Part shown: in pieces, positions 45,868-55,706 of the stretch
Numbering within the stretch: the stretch's first letter is position 1
Layout: the number at the start of each line of letters is the position of its first letter
Assembly: GCA_036504215.1 (NCBI GenBank)
Contig: DASXVO010000035.1
Span: 62,001 to 126,000 of the forward strand
DNA length: 64,000 nucleotides
Source: Vicinamibacterales bacterium
GTDB lineage: Bacteria; Acidobacteriota; Vicinamibacteria; Vicinamibacterales; Fen-181
Direction of reading: 5' to 3'
Notes under the pieces: model-generated
The model's database searches: none
What the model saw: only the letters and a program-made list of their open reading frames with translations
What the model was told of the DNA's origin: nothing
Made by a program: the position numbers and the translations under genes

Positions 45868-48800
45868 ATGAAGAGACCGATGGCGTGTGGTTGTCTGATT
45901 CTGGGCGCGCTGTTGGCGGCCCAGAGCGGATGGGCGGCCCCGGCGGCGAAGGCCACGGTGCGCGAGTACAAGAAGGTGTTTCGCACCTATCCGTATTCGG
46001 ACCCGAATCCCATCGCGGTGGTCGGACGCATCTATCCGTACTACCGCTTCGATGGCTACACCGACCAGCCGATCGACAAGGAGTGGACCGTCGTCGAACT
46101 CGAGAACGACTATCTCAAGGTCATGATCCTGCCGGAGATCGGCGGAAAGATCTGGACGGCCATCGAGAAATCCACCGGGCGGTCCTTCATCTACAACAAC
46201 CACGTCGTCAAGTTCCGCGACATCGCCATGCGGGGCCCGTGGACGAGTGGCGGCATCGAACCGAACTACGGAATCATCGGCCACACGCCCAACTGCGCCA
46301 CGCCGGCGGACTACCTCACGCGGACGACGGCCGACGGCAGCGCGCAGGCCGTCATCGGCGTGCTCGACCTGCTCACGCGCACCCCCTGGCGCCTCGAGGT
46401 GACGCTCGGGCCCGACACCGCCTACTTCACGACGCGATCGTTCTGGTACAACGCGACGCCCATCGAACAGCCGTACTACTCCTGGATGAACGCCGGCATC
46501 AAGGCGGCGGGCAACCTCGAATTGATCTACCCGGGGACCCACCACCTCGGCCACGAGGGTGAATTCGCGCCATGGCCGGTCCATCCCGGCAACGGGAAGA
46601 ACCTGGCGTTCTACGAGCAGAACGACTTCGGTTCCTACAAGTCCTACCACGTGTTCGGCCGGCACTCGGAGTTCTTCGGTGCGTACTGGCACGACGATGA
46701 CTTCGGGATGGGCCGGTATGCGAGGCGCGACGAGAAGCTCGGGAAGAAGGCGTGGATCTGGGGCCTGTCGCGCCAGGGCATGATCTGGGAGCATCTGCTG
46801 ACCGACACCGACGGGCAATACGTCGAGGTGCAGTCGGGGCGGTTGTTCAACCAGGCGGCCGAGCGCAGCACGGCAACGCCCTTCAAGCACCGCGGATTCG
46901 CCCCGTATTCCGCGGACGCGTGGACGGAGTACTGGTTCCCGGTCAAGGCCACGCACGGGTTCGTGCAGGCCAACGAGTTCGGCGCGCTGAACGTCGAGCG
47001 CGCGCCTGGCGGTGCCTTGACGCTGTGGTTCTCGCCGTTGCAGGCCCTCACCGACACGCTCGAGGTGTTCGACGGCGAGAAGGTGGTCTACTCGACGCGC
47101 CTCGCGCTGAAACCGATGCAGACCTGGTCGCAGGCAATTGTGTCGGTCCCGGTCGATCGGCTGCGGGTGGTCGTGAGCGCCGCCCGGATCGACTATCGCG
47201 CTACGGGCGGCGACGAGATCTCGAGGCCGATCGAGTCGCCAAAGGACTTCGACTGGGCGTCGGTGTTCGGCCTGCACCTGACGGGGAAGGAGTGGATGCG
47301 TCAGCGCGAGTACGGGCAGGCGGAGGCGGCGCTCGAGGCGTGCCTGCGCAAGGACCCGAACTACGCGCCCGCGCTCGTCGATCTCGCCATCGTGAGATAC
47401 CGGGCGCTCGACTACCAGGCGGCGTGGACGCTCGCGCGCAAGGCGCTCGCGATCGACACCTACGATCCGGCGGCCAACTACTACTACGCACTGGCCGCGC
47501 TTGCGCTGGGGAAGCGCATCGACGCGATGGACGGGTTCGAAGTCGCCGCGCAGTCACCGGAACTCCGCACGGCCGCATGGATCGAGCTCGCCAAGATGTC
47601 CTTCCGCCAGGGGGACCGGCGGCGCGCGGCGGAGTACGCGGCCGACGTCGTGGCCCGGGATGCCATGAACGTGGACGGGTACCTGCTGCTCGCCCTGTCG
47701 AAGCGGCTGTCCGGCGATCGCGACGCCGCGACCGCGGCGCTCGCGTCAGCCATCGCCCTCGATCCCCTCAACCAGGCCGTCCGATTCGAGCGGTACCTGG
47801 CGGCCGGTGACGAGGCCAGCCGGCTGTCGTTCGTGAACGGCATCCGCAACGAGATGCCGCAGGAGACATACCTCGAGCTGGCTGCGTGGTACCACGCTCT
47901 CGGACGGTCACAGGAGGCGGCCCGACTCCTGGCGCTGGCACCGGCGACAGCGGAGACTCTGTACTGGCTCGCCTTCATCCAGCACGAACAGGGTGACGCC
48001 GGTTTCCGCGAGGCGCTCGGTCGTGCCGACGCCGCCACCCCCGACCTCGTCTTCCCGTTCCGGGCGGAGAGTGCACCGGTGCTGCGGTGGGCCGTCACGG
48101 AAAGCGCCAGTTGGCGGCCGAAGTACTATCTGGCGCTGCTCGTCTGGAGCCGCGAGGACCTGGACGGCGCGCGCGCCCTGCTCCGGGATTGCGGTGAGGC
48201 TCCGGACTGGGCGCCGTTCTACGCGACGCGATCCAAGGTGTGGGACGCGTCAGCGCGCAACCGTGCCCTCGCGGATCTGGAACATGCGGCCGGCCTCGAC
48301 CCACGTCAGTGGCGCTACGGCCGGCTGCTGGCCGAACATCATCTCGCGGACAGGCGGTTCGACCGGGCGCTCGAGGTCGCCGCGCGGTACCATCGCATGT
48401 TGCCCGGACAATACATCCTCGGCATGCTCCATGCGAAATGCCTGCTGTTCAGCGGAAAGTACGCCGATGCCAGCGACGCCCTTGCGGCGGTGCGCGTCCT
48501 CCCGTACGAAGGTGCGACCGAAGGACGGGCGCTCCATCGGGAAGCGCAGCTCATGCTCGCGGTGGGGGAGTTCCGGGCGGGCCGTGTCGACGCGGCGCGG
48601 CGTCGGATTGCCAGCGCGCGCGAGTGGCCGGAGAACCTCGGCGCCGGGAGGCCCTATCCCTCGGAGGTCGACGAGCGTCTCGAAGACTGGCTCGACGCGC
48701 GATGTCTCGACAAGGTCGGCACCAGATCCCGGCCGCTGGCGGGTCCGGCCGAGGCACCGGCAGGAGCTCGGCGCCTGGGGATCGGCACCCTGTTGACGGC

Positions 48801-48990
48801 GATCGACGCGAAGGCGCGAGGGCGTCAGGCGGACGCGCAGGAGCATCTGGGCGTCTGGGTGTCTCAGCAGCCAGATGCTCGGGTGGCCGAGTGGGGACGA
48901 CGACTGTTCGAGGGCCAGCTCACCGCCTGGCCTGACGGTGCGGCGTCCACCGAGGAGCATCGTGTGCTGCTGGCCTGGATGAGCCGCTGA
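45868..48990 (+). CDS. Secreted DUF5107 protein with TPR repeats
   Basis: A 1040-residue protein with a signal peptide (MACGCLILGALLAAQSGWAA) and an N-terminal DUF5107 domain (about 40-420; YPYYRFDGYTDQPIDKEWTV, ENDYLKVMILPEIGGKIWTA, WNATPIEQPYYSWMNAGIKA-like core). DUF5107 resembles the aldose-epimerase/galactose-mutarotase beta-sandwich and is found with carbohydrate genes; its activity is unknown. The rest is TPR helices (KEWMRQREYGQAEAALEACL, PNYAPALVDLAIVRYRALDY and several degenerate repeats). The ATG at 45868 is chosen for the signal peptide; the frame is open 630 bp upstream only as an antisense shadow of the M20 locus. Probably acts in the envelope. Confidence 0.87.
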   Translation: MKRPMACGCLILGALLAAQSGWAAPAAKATVREYKKVFRTYPYSDPNPIAVVGRIYPYYRFDGYTDQPIDKEWTVVELENDYLKVMILPEIGGKIWTAIEKSTGRSFIYNNHVVKFRDIAMRGPWTSGGIEPNYGIIGHTPNCATPADYLTRTTADGSAQAVIGVLDLLTRTPWRLEVTLGPDTAYFTTRSFWYNATPIEQPYYSWMNAGIKAAGNLELIYPGTHHLGHEGEFAPWPVHPGNGKNLAFYEQNDFGSYKSYHVFGRHSEFFGAYWHDDDFGMGRYARRDEKLGKKAWIWGLSRQGMIWEHLLTDTDGQYVEVQSGRLFNQAAERSTATPFKHRGFAPYSADAWTEYWFPVKATHGFVQANEFGALNVERAPGGALTLWFSPLQALTDTLEVFDGEKVVYSTRLALKPMQTWSQAIVSVPVDRLRVVVSAARIDYRATGGDEISRPIESPKDFDWASVFGLHLTGKEWMRQREYGQAEAALEACLRKDPNYAPALVDLAIVRYRALDYQAAWTLARKALAIDTYDPAANYYYALAALALGKRIDAMDGFEVAAQSPELRTAAWIELAKMSFRQGDRRRAAEYAADVVARDAMNVDGYLLLALSKRLSGDRDAATAALASAIALDPLNQAVRFERYLAAGDEASRLSFVNGIRNEMPQETYLELAAWYHALGRSQEAARLLALAPATAETLYWLAFIQHEQGDAGFREALGRADAATPDLVFPFRAESAPVLRWAVTESASWRPKYYLALLVWSREDLDGARALLRDCGEAPDWAPFYATRSKVWDASARNRALADLEHAAGLDPRQWRYGRLLAEHHLADRRFDRALEVAARYHRMLPGQYILGMLHAKCLLFSGKYADASDALAAVRVLPYEGATEGRALHREAQLMLAVGEFRAGRVDAARRRIASAREWPENLGAGRPYPSEVDERLEDWLDARCLDKVGTRSRPLAGPAEAPAGARRLGIGTLLTAIDAKARGRQADAQEHLGVWVSQQPDARVAEWGRRLFEGQLTAWPDGAASTEEHRVLLAWMSR

Positions 48991-49149
48991 CGGACCCATG
49001 GTATACTTGACACCGGCCCACCATCGAGAGCCCGCGTTTCGAGTTGCAACGAGTCATTCTGATTCGCTCCTCTCTTTCCGCGATGTTTTCACGGCTTCGC
49101 TGCACCGCGGGATACCGATCGTGCGCGGCGAGGTAACGAGGCGCGCATT

Positions 49150-49368
49150 TTGAGCAGAGACGACCTCCTCGACATCCAGGGAATAGTGACCGCTGTCAGC
49201 GGCGGCGGGATCTATCGGGTACAGTGCGATGCCGGCCACGAAGTGCTGGCGCAATTGAGCGGCCGGATGCGTCGCTTCCGCATCAAGGTCACGACTGGCG
49301 ATCGGGTGACGGTCAGCGTCTCCCCCTACGACATGGTTCGGGGAATCATCACGTTCCGCGTCCGCTGA
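49150..49368 (+). CDS. infA: Translation initiation factor IF-1
   Basis: A 72-residue S1/OB-fold protein, the normal IF-1 length: DLLDIQGIVTAVSGGGIYRV, then GHEVLAQLSGRMRRFRIKVT, TGDRVTVSVSPYDMVRGIIT and FRVR match IF-1 throughout (family SPYDxxRGRI). It binds the ribosomal A site during initiation. The only start that preserves the full domain is TTG at 49150, with GAGG 8 nt upstream. TTG is rare for this gene and may limit expression. It stands alone rather than in the secY-rpmJ ribosomal context, so it may be a second infA copy. Confidence 0.93.
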   Translation: MSRDDLLDIQGIVTAVSGGGIYRVQCDAGHEVLAQLSGRMRRFRIKVTTGDRVTVSVSPYDMVRGIITFRVR

Positions 49369-49766
49369 GTTTCGGTTCCCTTCATTGCTCTGCAGAATGT
49401 GCCAGCGCCTCCGGCTGGCGTGCCCCTGTTTTCCGACTGCCCATGCAGATCCGTCAGAGCCGGCCGTGGGGCTGCCCCTTCGGTCCAGTGCTGGCACCCC
49501 CACCCGCACCGGACGTCAGCCGGCCGGCCCGCGTCGAAGGATGGTGCTGGGAAAAAGGGGGCCCCGCGCGGGGCCCCTACGGAGGTGGGTAGCTTCGGGT
49601 CCTGATGCGGTATACGGCGCACCCCGCCCGACCGCTTACCGCGAAAAGCAGGTAAGCGTGGCCGGCTCTCCTGTCGTAATAAACTGGCAAGACGTTCTGT
49701 GCCCGTCGTCCGGCCCCAGGCGAAGGCAGATTCCGCTCCCGCTGTTCATCTACTTCGGATTTCCTC
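49369..49766. other. Non-coding stretch between infA and the RND operon
   Basis: No supported gene lies in these 398 bp. A hairpin GCCAGC/GCTGGC (49401-49419) followed by a short T-run downstream (CTGTTTTCC) may terminate infA. A perfect 20-bp palindrome made of GGGGCCCC-GCGC-GGGGCCCC sits at 49558-49577. The region before the adaptor ATG is less biased and probably contains the efflux promoter. Confidence 0.6.
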
Positions 49767-51134
49767 ATGGTTCTGACACCCGTTTTGCGTCTTTCTGTGC
49801 GGTTGACCCTGGTCGCCACGCTCGCCGCGGCCGTCGGTGTTGCGGGGTGCGGTGGGAGTGGCGGCAACGCCGCAGGTCCGGGCGGGAGAAGGCCGGGCGG
49901 GGCGGGACCGACCGTCCCTGTCCGCACAACCCCAATCCAGCGCATCAGCATCGAGAGACAGATCGAGCTGTCGGGCACCCTGCTTTCGCCCGACCAGGCG
50001 AAGGTCAGCTCCGAGGTCGCTGGTGTTGTCCGCAAGGTGCTGGTGGAGATCGGCAGCGAGGTCGTCGCCGGCCAGCCGCTGGTCAGACTCGATCCCAGGG
50101 AGTTGGAGCTGGCCCTCGCGCGCGCCGAGAGCTCGCTGCGGCAGGTCTATGCGCAGCTTGGCATGCACGCGTCGCCGGGGGCGACCACGCCTCCGCCCCC
50201 CGACGAAGAAGTGGCGACCGTGAAGACGGCCGTGGCCAATCGCGAGGATGCTCGCGCGGCGTACGACCGGGCGAAGACGCTGTCCGGGCGCGGACTGTTG
50301 TCGCCAGTGGACCTCCAGACGGCCGACACCAGGCTCAAGGTGGCGGAGGCCAGCTACCAGGCGGCGTTCGATGCGGTTCGAAGCCTCAAGGCCCAGTTGC
50401 AGGACCGTCGCGCGTCGTACGACCTGGCTGCGAAGAAGCTCGCTGATACGCAGGTCAAGGCGCCAATCTCCGGCGGCGTCTCCGAGCGGCTCGTCCAGGA
50501 AGGTGAGTTCATCGGCGAACGGACGCCTGTGGCGACCATCGTCCAGACCAACCCGCTGAAGCTGCGGACGGGCGTCCAGGAGACCTACGCCGGCATTGTC
50601 ACGCCTGGGCAGCGGGTCGAATTCCGTGTCGCCTCGTTCGGTGACACGGTGTTCACGGGCAAGGTCGCGTACGTCAGCCCGGCGATCGACCAGGCGATGC
50701 GGACGTTCACCGTCGAGGCGTTGGTCGACAACAACGACCACCGGCTCAAGCCCGGGTTCTTCGCGAAGGGCGCGATCTTCACCCGAATAGACAACGGGGT
50801 GTTGGCGGTGCCGGACGCGGCGGTTTCGACGCTGGCGGGCGTTTCATCGGTCTACGTCGTCGACAAGGGCAAGATCGCGCAAGTGACGGTGACGCTCGGT
50901 GTGCGGCAGGGCAACGTCTGGGAAGTGGTGGACGGCCTGAAGGGAGACGAGACGCTGGCGGCCAGCAACCTGAACCAGCTCGCGACGGGTGTGGCGGTGA
51001 AGGCCCTGGGGGCAGGCGAGCCGGACGGTTCTGGCAGCGGGCGTCGGGGACCGGGCGCCGGCCGAGGACAGGGTGAAGGCGGAGGCGGGCGCGGCCAGCG
51101 CCAGGGCGGCGGTCAGCCAGGAGTCCGGCAATGA
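49767..51134 (+). CDS. RND efflux periplasmic adaptor lipoprotein (MFP)
   Basis: A 455-residue membrane fusion protein with a lipobox ending GVAGC (C28), so it is anchored as a lipoprotein. It has the lipoyl-like halves (KVSSEVAGVVRKVLVEIGSE, DTQVKAPISGGVSERLVQEG), a coiled-coil hairpin between them (about 105-215) and the beta-barrel and proximal domains (QRVEFRVASFGDTVFTGKVA, HRLKPGFFAKGAIF). The C-terminal ~40 residues are Gly/Arg/Gln-rich and unusual. Its stop overlaps the permease start (ATGA), so the pair forms one operon. No TolC-like outer-membrane gene is nearby. Confidence 0.93.
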   Translation: MVLTPVLRLSVRLTLVATLAAAVGVAGCGGSGGNAAGPGGRRPGGAGPTVPVRTTPIQRISIERQIELSGTLLSPDQAKVSSEVAGVVRKVLVEIGSEVVAGQPLVRLDPRELELALARAESSLRQVYAQLGMHASPGATTPPPPDEEVATVKTAVANREDARAAYDRAKTLSGRGLLSPVDLQTADTRLKVAEASYQAAFDAVRSLKAQLQDRRASYDLAAKKLADTQVKAPISGGVSERLVQEGEFIGERTPVATIVQTNPLKLRTGVQETYAGIVTPGQRVEFRVASFGDTVFTGKVAYVSPAIDQAMRTFTVEALVDNNDHRLKPGFFAKGAIFTRIDNGVLAVPDAAVSTLAGVSSVYVVDKGKIAQVTVTLGVRQGNVWEVVDGLKGDETLAASNLNQLATGVAVKALGAGEPDGSGSGRRGPGAGRGQGEGGGGRGQRQGGGQPGVRQ

Positions 51135-54100
51135 CACTCTCGGATATCAGCGTCAAGCGACCGGTCTTCGCCGTGATGATGAGCGCGGCGCTCCTCGTCA
51201 TGGGCTGGTTCTCCTATCGCCAGCTGGGTCTCGACCTGATGCCGAAGACCGACTACCCGATGGTCACGGTGAGCACGCGTCTGCCCGGTGCGAGCGCCGA
51301 GGAGATCGAGACGACGATCACCAAGCCCGTCGAAGCGGCCGTGAACACGATCAACGGCATCGACGAGCTGCGGTGCAGCTCGGATCAGGGAGGGTCGCGC
51401 TGCACGATCACCTTCGTCCTGGAGCGCGAGATCGAGGCGGCGACGCAGGACGTGCGCGACAAGGTGGCGGCGATCGTGGGTCAGTTCCCGCGCGACACCC
51501 TGCCGCCCACGGTGACGAAGATCGATCCCGACTCGGCGCCGGTGCTGACGATCGTCGTGTCGGGCGCGCGCACGCCGAAGGAAATCACGGAGATCGCGGA
51601 CAAGCAGATCAAGCAGGTCCTCGAGACGGTGCAGGATGTCGGCGAGGTGATGTGGCAGGGTGACCGCCACCGCGAGATCCAGATCCTGCTCAATGCCGAT
51701 CGGATCAACGCATACGGGCTGACCGTGGACCAGGTGCGGACCGCCGTGTCCAGGCAGAACGTCGAGATTCCGGGCGGCACGTTCATCGCGGGCCCGGCGG
51801 AGATTTCGCTCCGCACCATGGGCCGGATGACGAACGTCAACGACTTCAAGAAGATCGTCATCGCGTACAACAACGGGTCGGCGATCAAGCTCGAGGACAT
51901 CGCGCGAGTCCAGGACACCGTCGAGGAAATCCGGAGCCAGACGAAGCTCGACGGCATGACCGCGATCTCGCTGTCGATCCGCAAGCAGTCCGGCACCAAC
52001 ACCGTGTCGGTCGTCGATCGGGTGCTCGAGCGGATGGCGCGGATCCAGCAGACGCTGCCGCCCGACATCAAGATGAAGACGATTCGTGACCAGTCGCGCT
52101 TCATCCGCCGATCGTTCACGGAGATTCAGCACCACCTGCTCATCGGCGGGCTGCTGGCGGCGTTTGTCGTCTTCCTGTTCATCCGCAACCTGCGCGTGAC
52201 GCTCATCGCCGCGCTGGCGATCCCGACGTCGATCATCGGCACGTTCACGGCCATGAAGGCGCTCGGCTTCACGCTCAACAACATGACGATGCTCGCGCTC
52301 TCCCTGGCAACAGGCATCGTCATCGACGACGCGATCGTCGTCCTGGAGAACATCTTCAGGTACATCGAGGAGAAGGGGGCGGCGCCGAAGGAAGCGGCGA
52401 TGAAGGCGACCTCGGAGATCGGCCCCGCCGTCGTGGCGACGACGCTCTCGCTGGTCGTGATCTTCCTGCCCGTCGCGTTCATGACCGGGCAGGTCGGTCG
52501 CTACTTCTACAGCTTCGGGATCTCGTCGGCGACGGCGATCCTGATCTCGATGTTCGTGTCGTTCACGCTGACGCCGGCGCTGTGTGCCTACTGGCTGCGA
52601 CCGACGGACGCGGTGCAAGGGCACTCGTCCGGGACCAAGCAGCGCGGCGTCTACGCGTGGATCGATCGGAAGTACGGGTCGATGCTCGAATGGTCGCTGG
52701 CGCACCGCGGTGTGATGATGGCGATCGCAGGCGCGGTCGTTCTCTCCGTGGTCCTGCTCTTCCCGTACGTCGGGAAGGAACTGGTGCCCGACGACGACCA
52801 GAGCGAGTTCAGCGTCAACCTGCGCCTGCCCCGGGGGACGAGCTACCAGCGCACGCTCGAGTACATGGGAGCGGTGGAGAAGGAAGTCCAGGGCCTGCCC
52901 GAGGTGGCGTCGGTGATGACGTCAATCTATGGAGGCAGCGGCAACTTCTACGTGCAGCTCACGCCCCTCGAGTCGCGCAAGCAGACGCAGCAGGATCTGA
53001 TGCGCCTCGCCCGGATGCGGCTGCGGAAGTTCGCGGGAGTGCGGCTCAGCGTGTCGGGCGGCACGGACATCTCCGGCGCGTCGAGCGCGGGTGGCCGCGG
53101 CGGCGGCGGGAGCACGAACCGGCTGGCGATGATCGTCCAGGGGCCGGACATCGACGAACTCCAGCGATACGCCTACAAGCTGAGGGACATGGTGAAGGAG
53201 ATCCCTGGGGTCGTGGATGCGGATACCAGCTTCGAGCCGACGCAGCCCGAGCTTCGTCTGTCGATCGACCGTGCTCGCGCGGCCGACCTCGGCGTGTCGA
53301 TCGACACGCTGTCGTCGAGTCTGCGAACGCTGGTCGGGGGCGAAGAGGTGTCGAAGTACAAGGAAGGCGACGAGCAGTACACCGTACGGCTGCGCCTCGA
53401 CGAGCAGTTCCGCAGCAACCCGGCCACCATGGGCGACCTGCGAATCCCCGCGACGAGCGGGCGCGTGCTGAAGGTGAGCGATGTGGCGTCGCTGAAACTC
53501 GGGAACGCGCCGGCCTCGATCGATCGCTACAACCGGATGCGGCAGATCTCGGTGTCGGCCAACCTGGACAAGATCCCGCTCGGCGACGCGATTGTCGCGG
53601 CGCGCGAGAAGGTGAGCGACCTCGGGCTGAAGGCCGGCTATCAGGTGGTGTTCGGCGGGTCCGCGAAGACGCTGAGCGAGGCCTCGAACGACTTCGTGAT
53701 TGCGATCATCCTCGCGGTGGCGTTCATCTACATGGTGCTCGCGTCGCAGTTCAACAGCTTCGTGCACCCGCTGACGATCATGACCGCCCTGCCGCTCAGC
53801 CTGCCGGCCGGTCTGCTGGCGCTGATGATGTTCGGCATGACGGTCAACGTGTACAGCGCCATCGGCTTGATGATGCTCTTCGGCATCGTCAAGAAGAACT
53901 CGATCCTGCAGGTGGACTACACCAATACGTTGCGGGCCGAGGGCATGGATCGGCACACGGCGTTGATCCAGGCGAACCACGTCCGGCTGCGGCCGATCCT
54001 GATGACCACGATCTCGATCGTGGCGGGCATGCTGCCGATCGCGTTCGGGCGTGGCGCGGGGTCGGGATCGCGCGCCTCGATGGCGGTGACGATCATCGGC

Positions 54101-54274
54101 GGTCAGCTGCTCTGCCTGCTGCTCACGCTGCTGGTCACCCCGGTGGTCTACTCGTACTTCGACGGCATGCGCGAAGTGCGCCCGTCCGACCTCCTGAAGG
54201 TGCTCAAGGCGAAGCTGGCTGGTCGCAAGCAGGCCGCGGTCGTACCGGGAGCGGTGGAGCCGGTCGAACTCTAG
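51131..54274 (+). CDS. RND family efflux permease (HAE1/AcrB type)
   Basis: A 1047-residue proton-driven efflux pump. It begins SDISVKRPVFAVMMSAALLV (TM1), has the large periplasmic loop (TVSTRLPGASAEEIETTITK), the TM2-6 block (LRVTLIAALAIPTSIIGTFT, LALSLATGIVIDDAIVVLEN with the proton-relay Asp pair near 398-399), a second periplasmic loop with a Gly-rich insert (SAGGRGGGGST), and TM8-12 (VAFIYMVLASQFNSFVHPLT, IGLMMLFGIVKKNSILQVDY). All topology elements of AcrB-type pumps are present. Substrate not predictable. Confidence 0.95.
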   Translation: MTLSDISVKRPVFAVMMSAALLVMGWFSYRQLGLDLMPKTDYPMVTVSTRLPGASAEEIETTITKPVEAAVNTINGIDELRCSSDQGGSRCTITFVLEREIEAATQDVRDKVAAIVGQFPRDTLPPTVTKIDPDSAPVLTIVVSGARTPKEITEIADKQIKQVLETVQDVGEVMWQGDRHREIQILLNADRINAYGLTVDQVRTAVSRQNVEIPGGTFIAGPAEISLRTMGRMTNVNDFKKIVIAYNNGSAIKLEDIARVQDTVEEIRSQTKLDGMTAISLSIRKQSGTNTVSVVDRVLERMARIQQTLPPDIKMKTIRDQSRFIRRSFTEIQHHLLIGGLLAAFVVFLFIRNLRVTLIAALAIPTSIIGTFTAMKALGFTLNNMTMLALSLATGIVIDDAIVVLENIFRYIEEKGAAPKEAAMKATSEIGPAVVATTLSLVVIFLPVAFMTGQVGRYFYSFGISSATAILISMFVSFTLTPALCAYWLRPTDAVQGHSSGTKQRGVYAWIDRKYGSMLEWSLAHRGVMMAIAGAVVLSVVLLFPYVGKELVPDDDQSEFSVNLRLPRGTSYQRTLEYMGAVEKEVQGLPEVASVMTSIYGGSGNFYVQLTPLESRKQTQQDLMRLARMRLRKFAGVRLSVSGGTDISGASSAGGRGGGGSTNRLAMIVQGPDIDELQRYAYKLRDMVKEIPGVVDADTSFEPTQPELRLSIDRARAADLGVSIDTLSSSLRTLVGGEEVSKYKEGDEQYTVRLRLDEQFRSNPATMGDLRIPATSGRVLKVSDVASLKLGNAPASIDRYNRMRQISVSANLDKIPLGDAIVAAREKVSDLGLKAGYQVVFGGSAKTLSEASNDFVIAIILAVAFIYMVLASQFNSFVHPLTIMTALPLSLPAGLLALMMFGMTVNVYSAIGLMMLFGIVKKNSILQVDYTNTLRAEGMDRHTALIQANHVRLRPILMTTISIVAGMLPIAFGRGAGSGSRASMAVTIIGGQLLCLLLTLLVTPVVYSYFDGMREVRPSDLLKVLKAKLAGRKQAAVVPGAVEPVEL

Positions 54275-54321
54275 GACGCGAACCGAGGAGTGGGGGAGGC
54301 CGTTCGCCTCCCTCATCCAAT

Positions 54322-54990
54322 CTATATCCCGTCGAGGAGCGAGGCTCCCGCGCCCGCCAGGTACTCGTCGAAGTCGTGCACAATCACGTCGGCGGCCACG
54401 TCTGGCATGCGGAACACGTCCGGGCCGAAGCTGGTTGTCATGGCAACCGTCTGCATGCCTGCGGCGCGTGCGGCCTGGATGCCCGCCGGGGCATCCTCGA
54501 ACGCCACACAATCCGCGGGCGGGACGCCGAGACGGTCGGCGGCCGCCAGGAACACGTCCGGGAACGGTTTGCCGCGGGCCACCTGGTCGCTTCGGACGAT
54601 GCAGGTGAGACGCGACGTCAGGCCGAGCTCGACGAGGCTGTGCTCCACGTTCTCAGGCGGGGCCGATGTCGCGATTGCCGCGGGAATCCCCCTGGCGTTG
54701 AGTCGTGCGAGGAGCCGCTCGAACCCTGGGGACAGCGACAGCCGCCCTCGCGACAGCGTGCGGTAGAGCGATTCCTTCTCGTCCGCGAACGCGCGGTGTT
54801 CCGGGTCCGACAGCGGGCGCCGGAACAGATCAGGAAAGATGTCGCGGTTGCGCCGGCCGTCGAGGCGCTTGCGGTCGTCGATCGTCAGGGGCGGGAGGCC
54901 GTGACGCTCGGCGAAGATCGCAAACGCCTCGAGGTGAATCGGCATGTTGTCCACGATCGTGCCGTCGAGGTCGAAGATCGCGCCCCGCAT
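54322..54990 (-). CDS. HAD-superfamily hydrolase (beta-phosphoglucomutase-like)
   Basis: A 222-residue HAD phosphatase: DxD motif in AIFDLDGTIVDN (D7, D9), helical cap, motif II region AIATSAPPENVEHSL, motif III K in ARGKPFPDVFLAA and motif IV acidic pair in CVAFEDAPAGIQAARAAGM. The EDAPAGI form is typical of the beta-phosphoglucomutase and sugar-phosphatase branch. The ATG at 54990 shares its A with the upstream gene's stop (TGATG), so the two are coupled. Substrate unknown. Confidence 0.9.
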   Translation of the reverse strand: MRGAIFDLDGTIVDNMPIHLEAFAIFAERHGLPPLTIDDRKRLDGRRNRDIFPDLFRRPLSDPEHRAFADEKESLYRTLSRGRLSLSPGFERLLARLNARGIPAAIATSAPPENVEHSLVELGLTSRLTCIVRSDQVARGKPFPDVFLAAADRLGVPPADCVAFEDAPAGIQAARAAGMQTVAMTTSFGPDVFRMPDVAADVIVHDFDEYLAGAGASLLDGI

Positions 54991-55637
54991 CACAGGCCGA
55001 AGAACGCGAACGGGGCCCAGTCCCTGAGCTTCTTCTCGAACGGCGCGACCAGTTCCTTGTTCTTCTCGGTTGTCTCGGGCACTTCGGCGTTCCGCGAGGG
55101 CGGGCCGAACTTGCCGGCCTTCGCCTCTTCCGCCATCGTCTTGAAATCGAAGCCGACCGCCGACATGCCGATGGCCGCGTAGACCTGCTCGCGCGCCCAC
55201 TCGTACTCCCTGAGCGAGAATCCGGCCTCGTTCAAAGCCTCGACCTGAACGCGCTTGGCCTCCACGAGCAGCGAACCGAGATCCCGGAGCTGGGCCATGA
55301 CCTCGGTGACGGAGGCGTCCCGATTCCCGCCCCGCTCTCGGTCCAGCCTGTCGTACTTCGTCTTCAGGGCCTGCATGCGCGCGCCGAGCTTCGTCTCCAT
55401 CTCCTGCTGCACCTTCACGAAGCGCCCCACCAACTGTTCCGTGAGCTCTCCGCCTTCAGGCGCCGTGAAGCCGCCCGTATTCCTCACGCCCTTCTCGATC
55501 TCCGAGTACTGCTTGATGCTGCCGGCGAACTGGGTGACGGGCCTCAAGAACCGGTCGTAGGCGAGATAGCCGACGACGCCACCAATCACGATCAGGATGG
55601 CCAGCGCGACGAGACAACCGATGGCGAATTTCTTCAT
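54990..55637 (-). CDS. Membrane-anchored hypothetical protein
   Basis: Not recognised. The 215-residue product starts with one membrane segment (FAIGCLVALAILIVIGGVVG, residues ~4-26) and continues as a mostly helical, charged periplasmic or cytoplasmic domain with Gln/Glu-rich stretches (VKVQQEMETKLGARMQALKT) that could form a coiled coil. No cysteine or catalytic motif stands out. It is coupled to the HAD gene that follows. Confidence 0.75.
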   Translation of the reverse strand: MKKFAIGCLVALAILIVIGGVVGYLAYDRFLRPVTQFAGSIKQYSEIEKGVRNTGGFTAPEGGELTEQLVGRFVKVQQEMETKLGARMQALKTKYDRLDRERGGNRDASVTEVMAQLRDLGSLLVEAKRVQVEALNEAGFSLREYEWAREQVYAAIGMSAVGFDFKTMAEEAKAGKFGPPSRNAEVPETTEKNKELVAPFEKKLRDWAPFAFFGL

Positions 55638-55706
55638 TCGCGATCCCCTTTCAAAGTGGACGCATCATAGTGCCGAAGCTGTGCCACTGCGGTCAACCCC
55701 GGCCCG

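Noticed and set aside
49001-49012. A -35 TTGACA box upstream of infA
   Set aside because: No acceptable -10 lies 15-19 bp downstream, and the overlapping TATACT lacks a -35; the infA promoter could not be assigned.
49558-49577. Strong terminator or riboswitch in the gap after infA
   Set aside because: The palindrome is perfect but is not followed by a T-run and no aptamer core is recognisable; listed only as part of the intergenic region.
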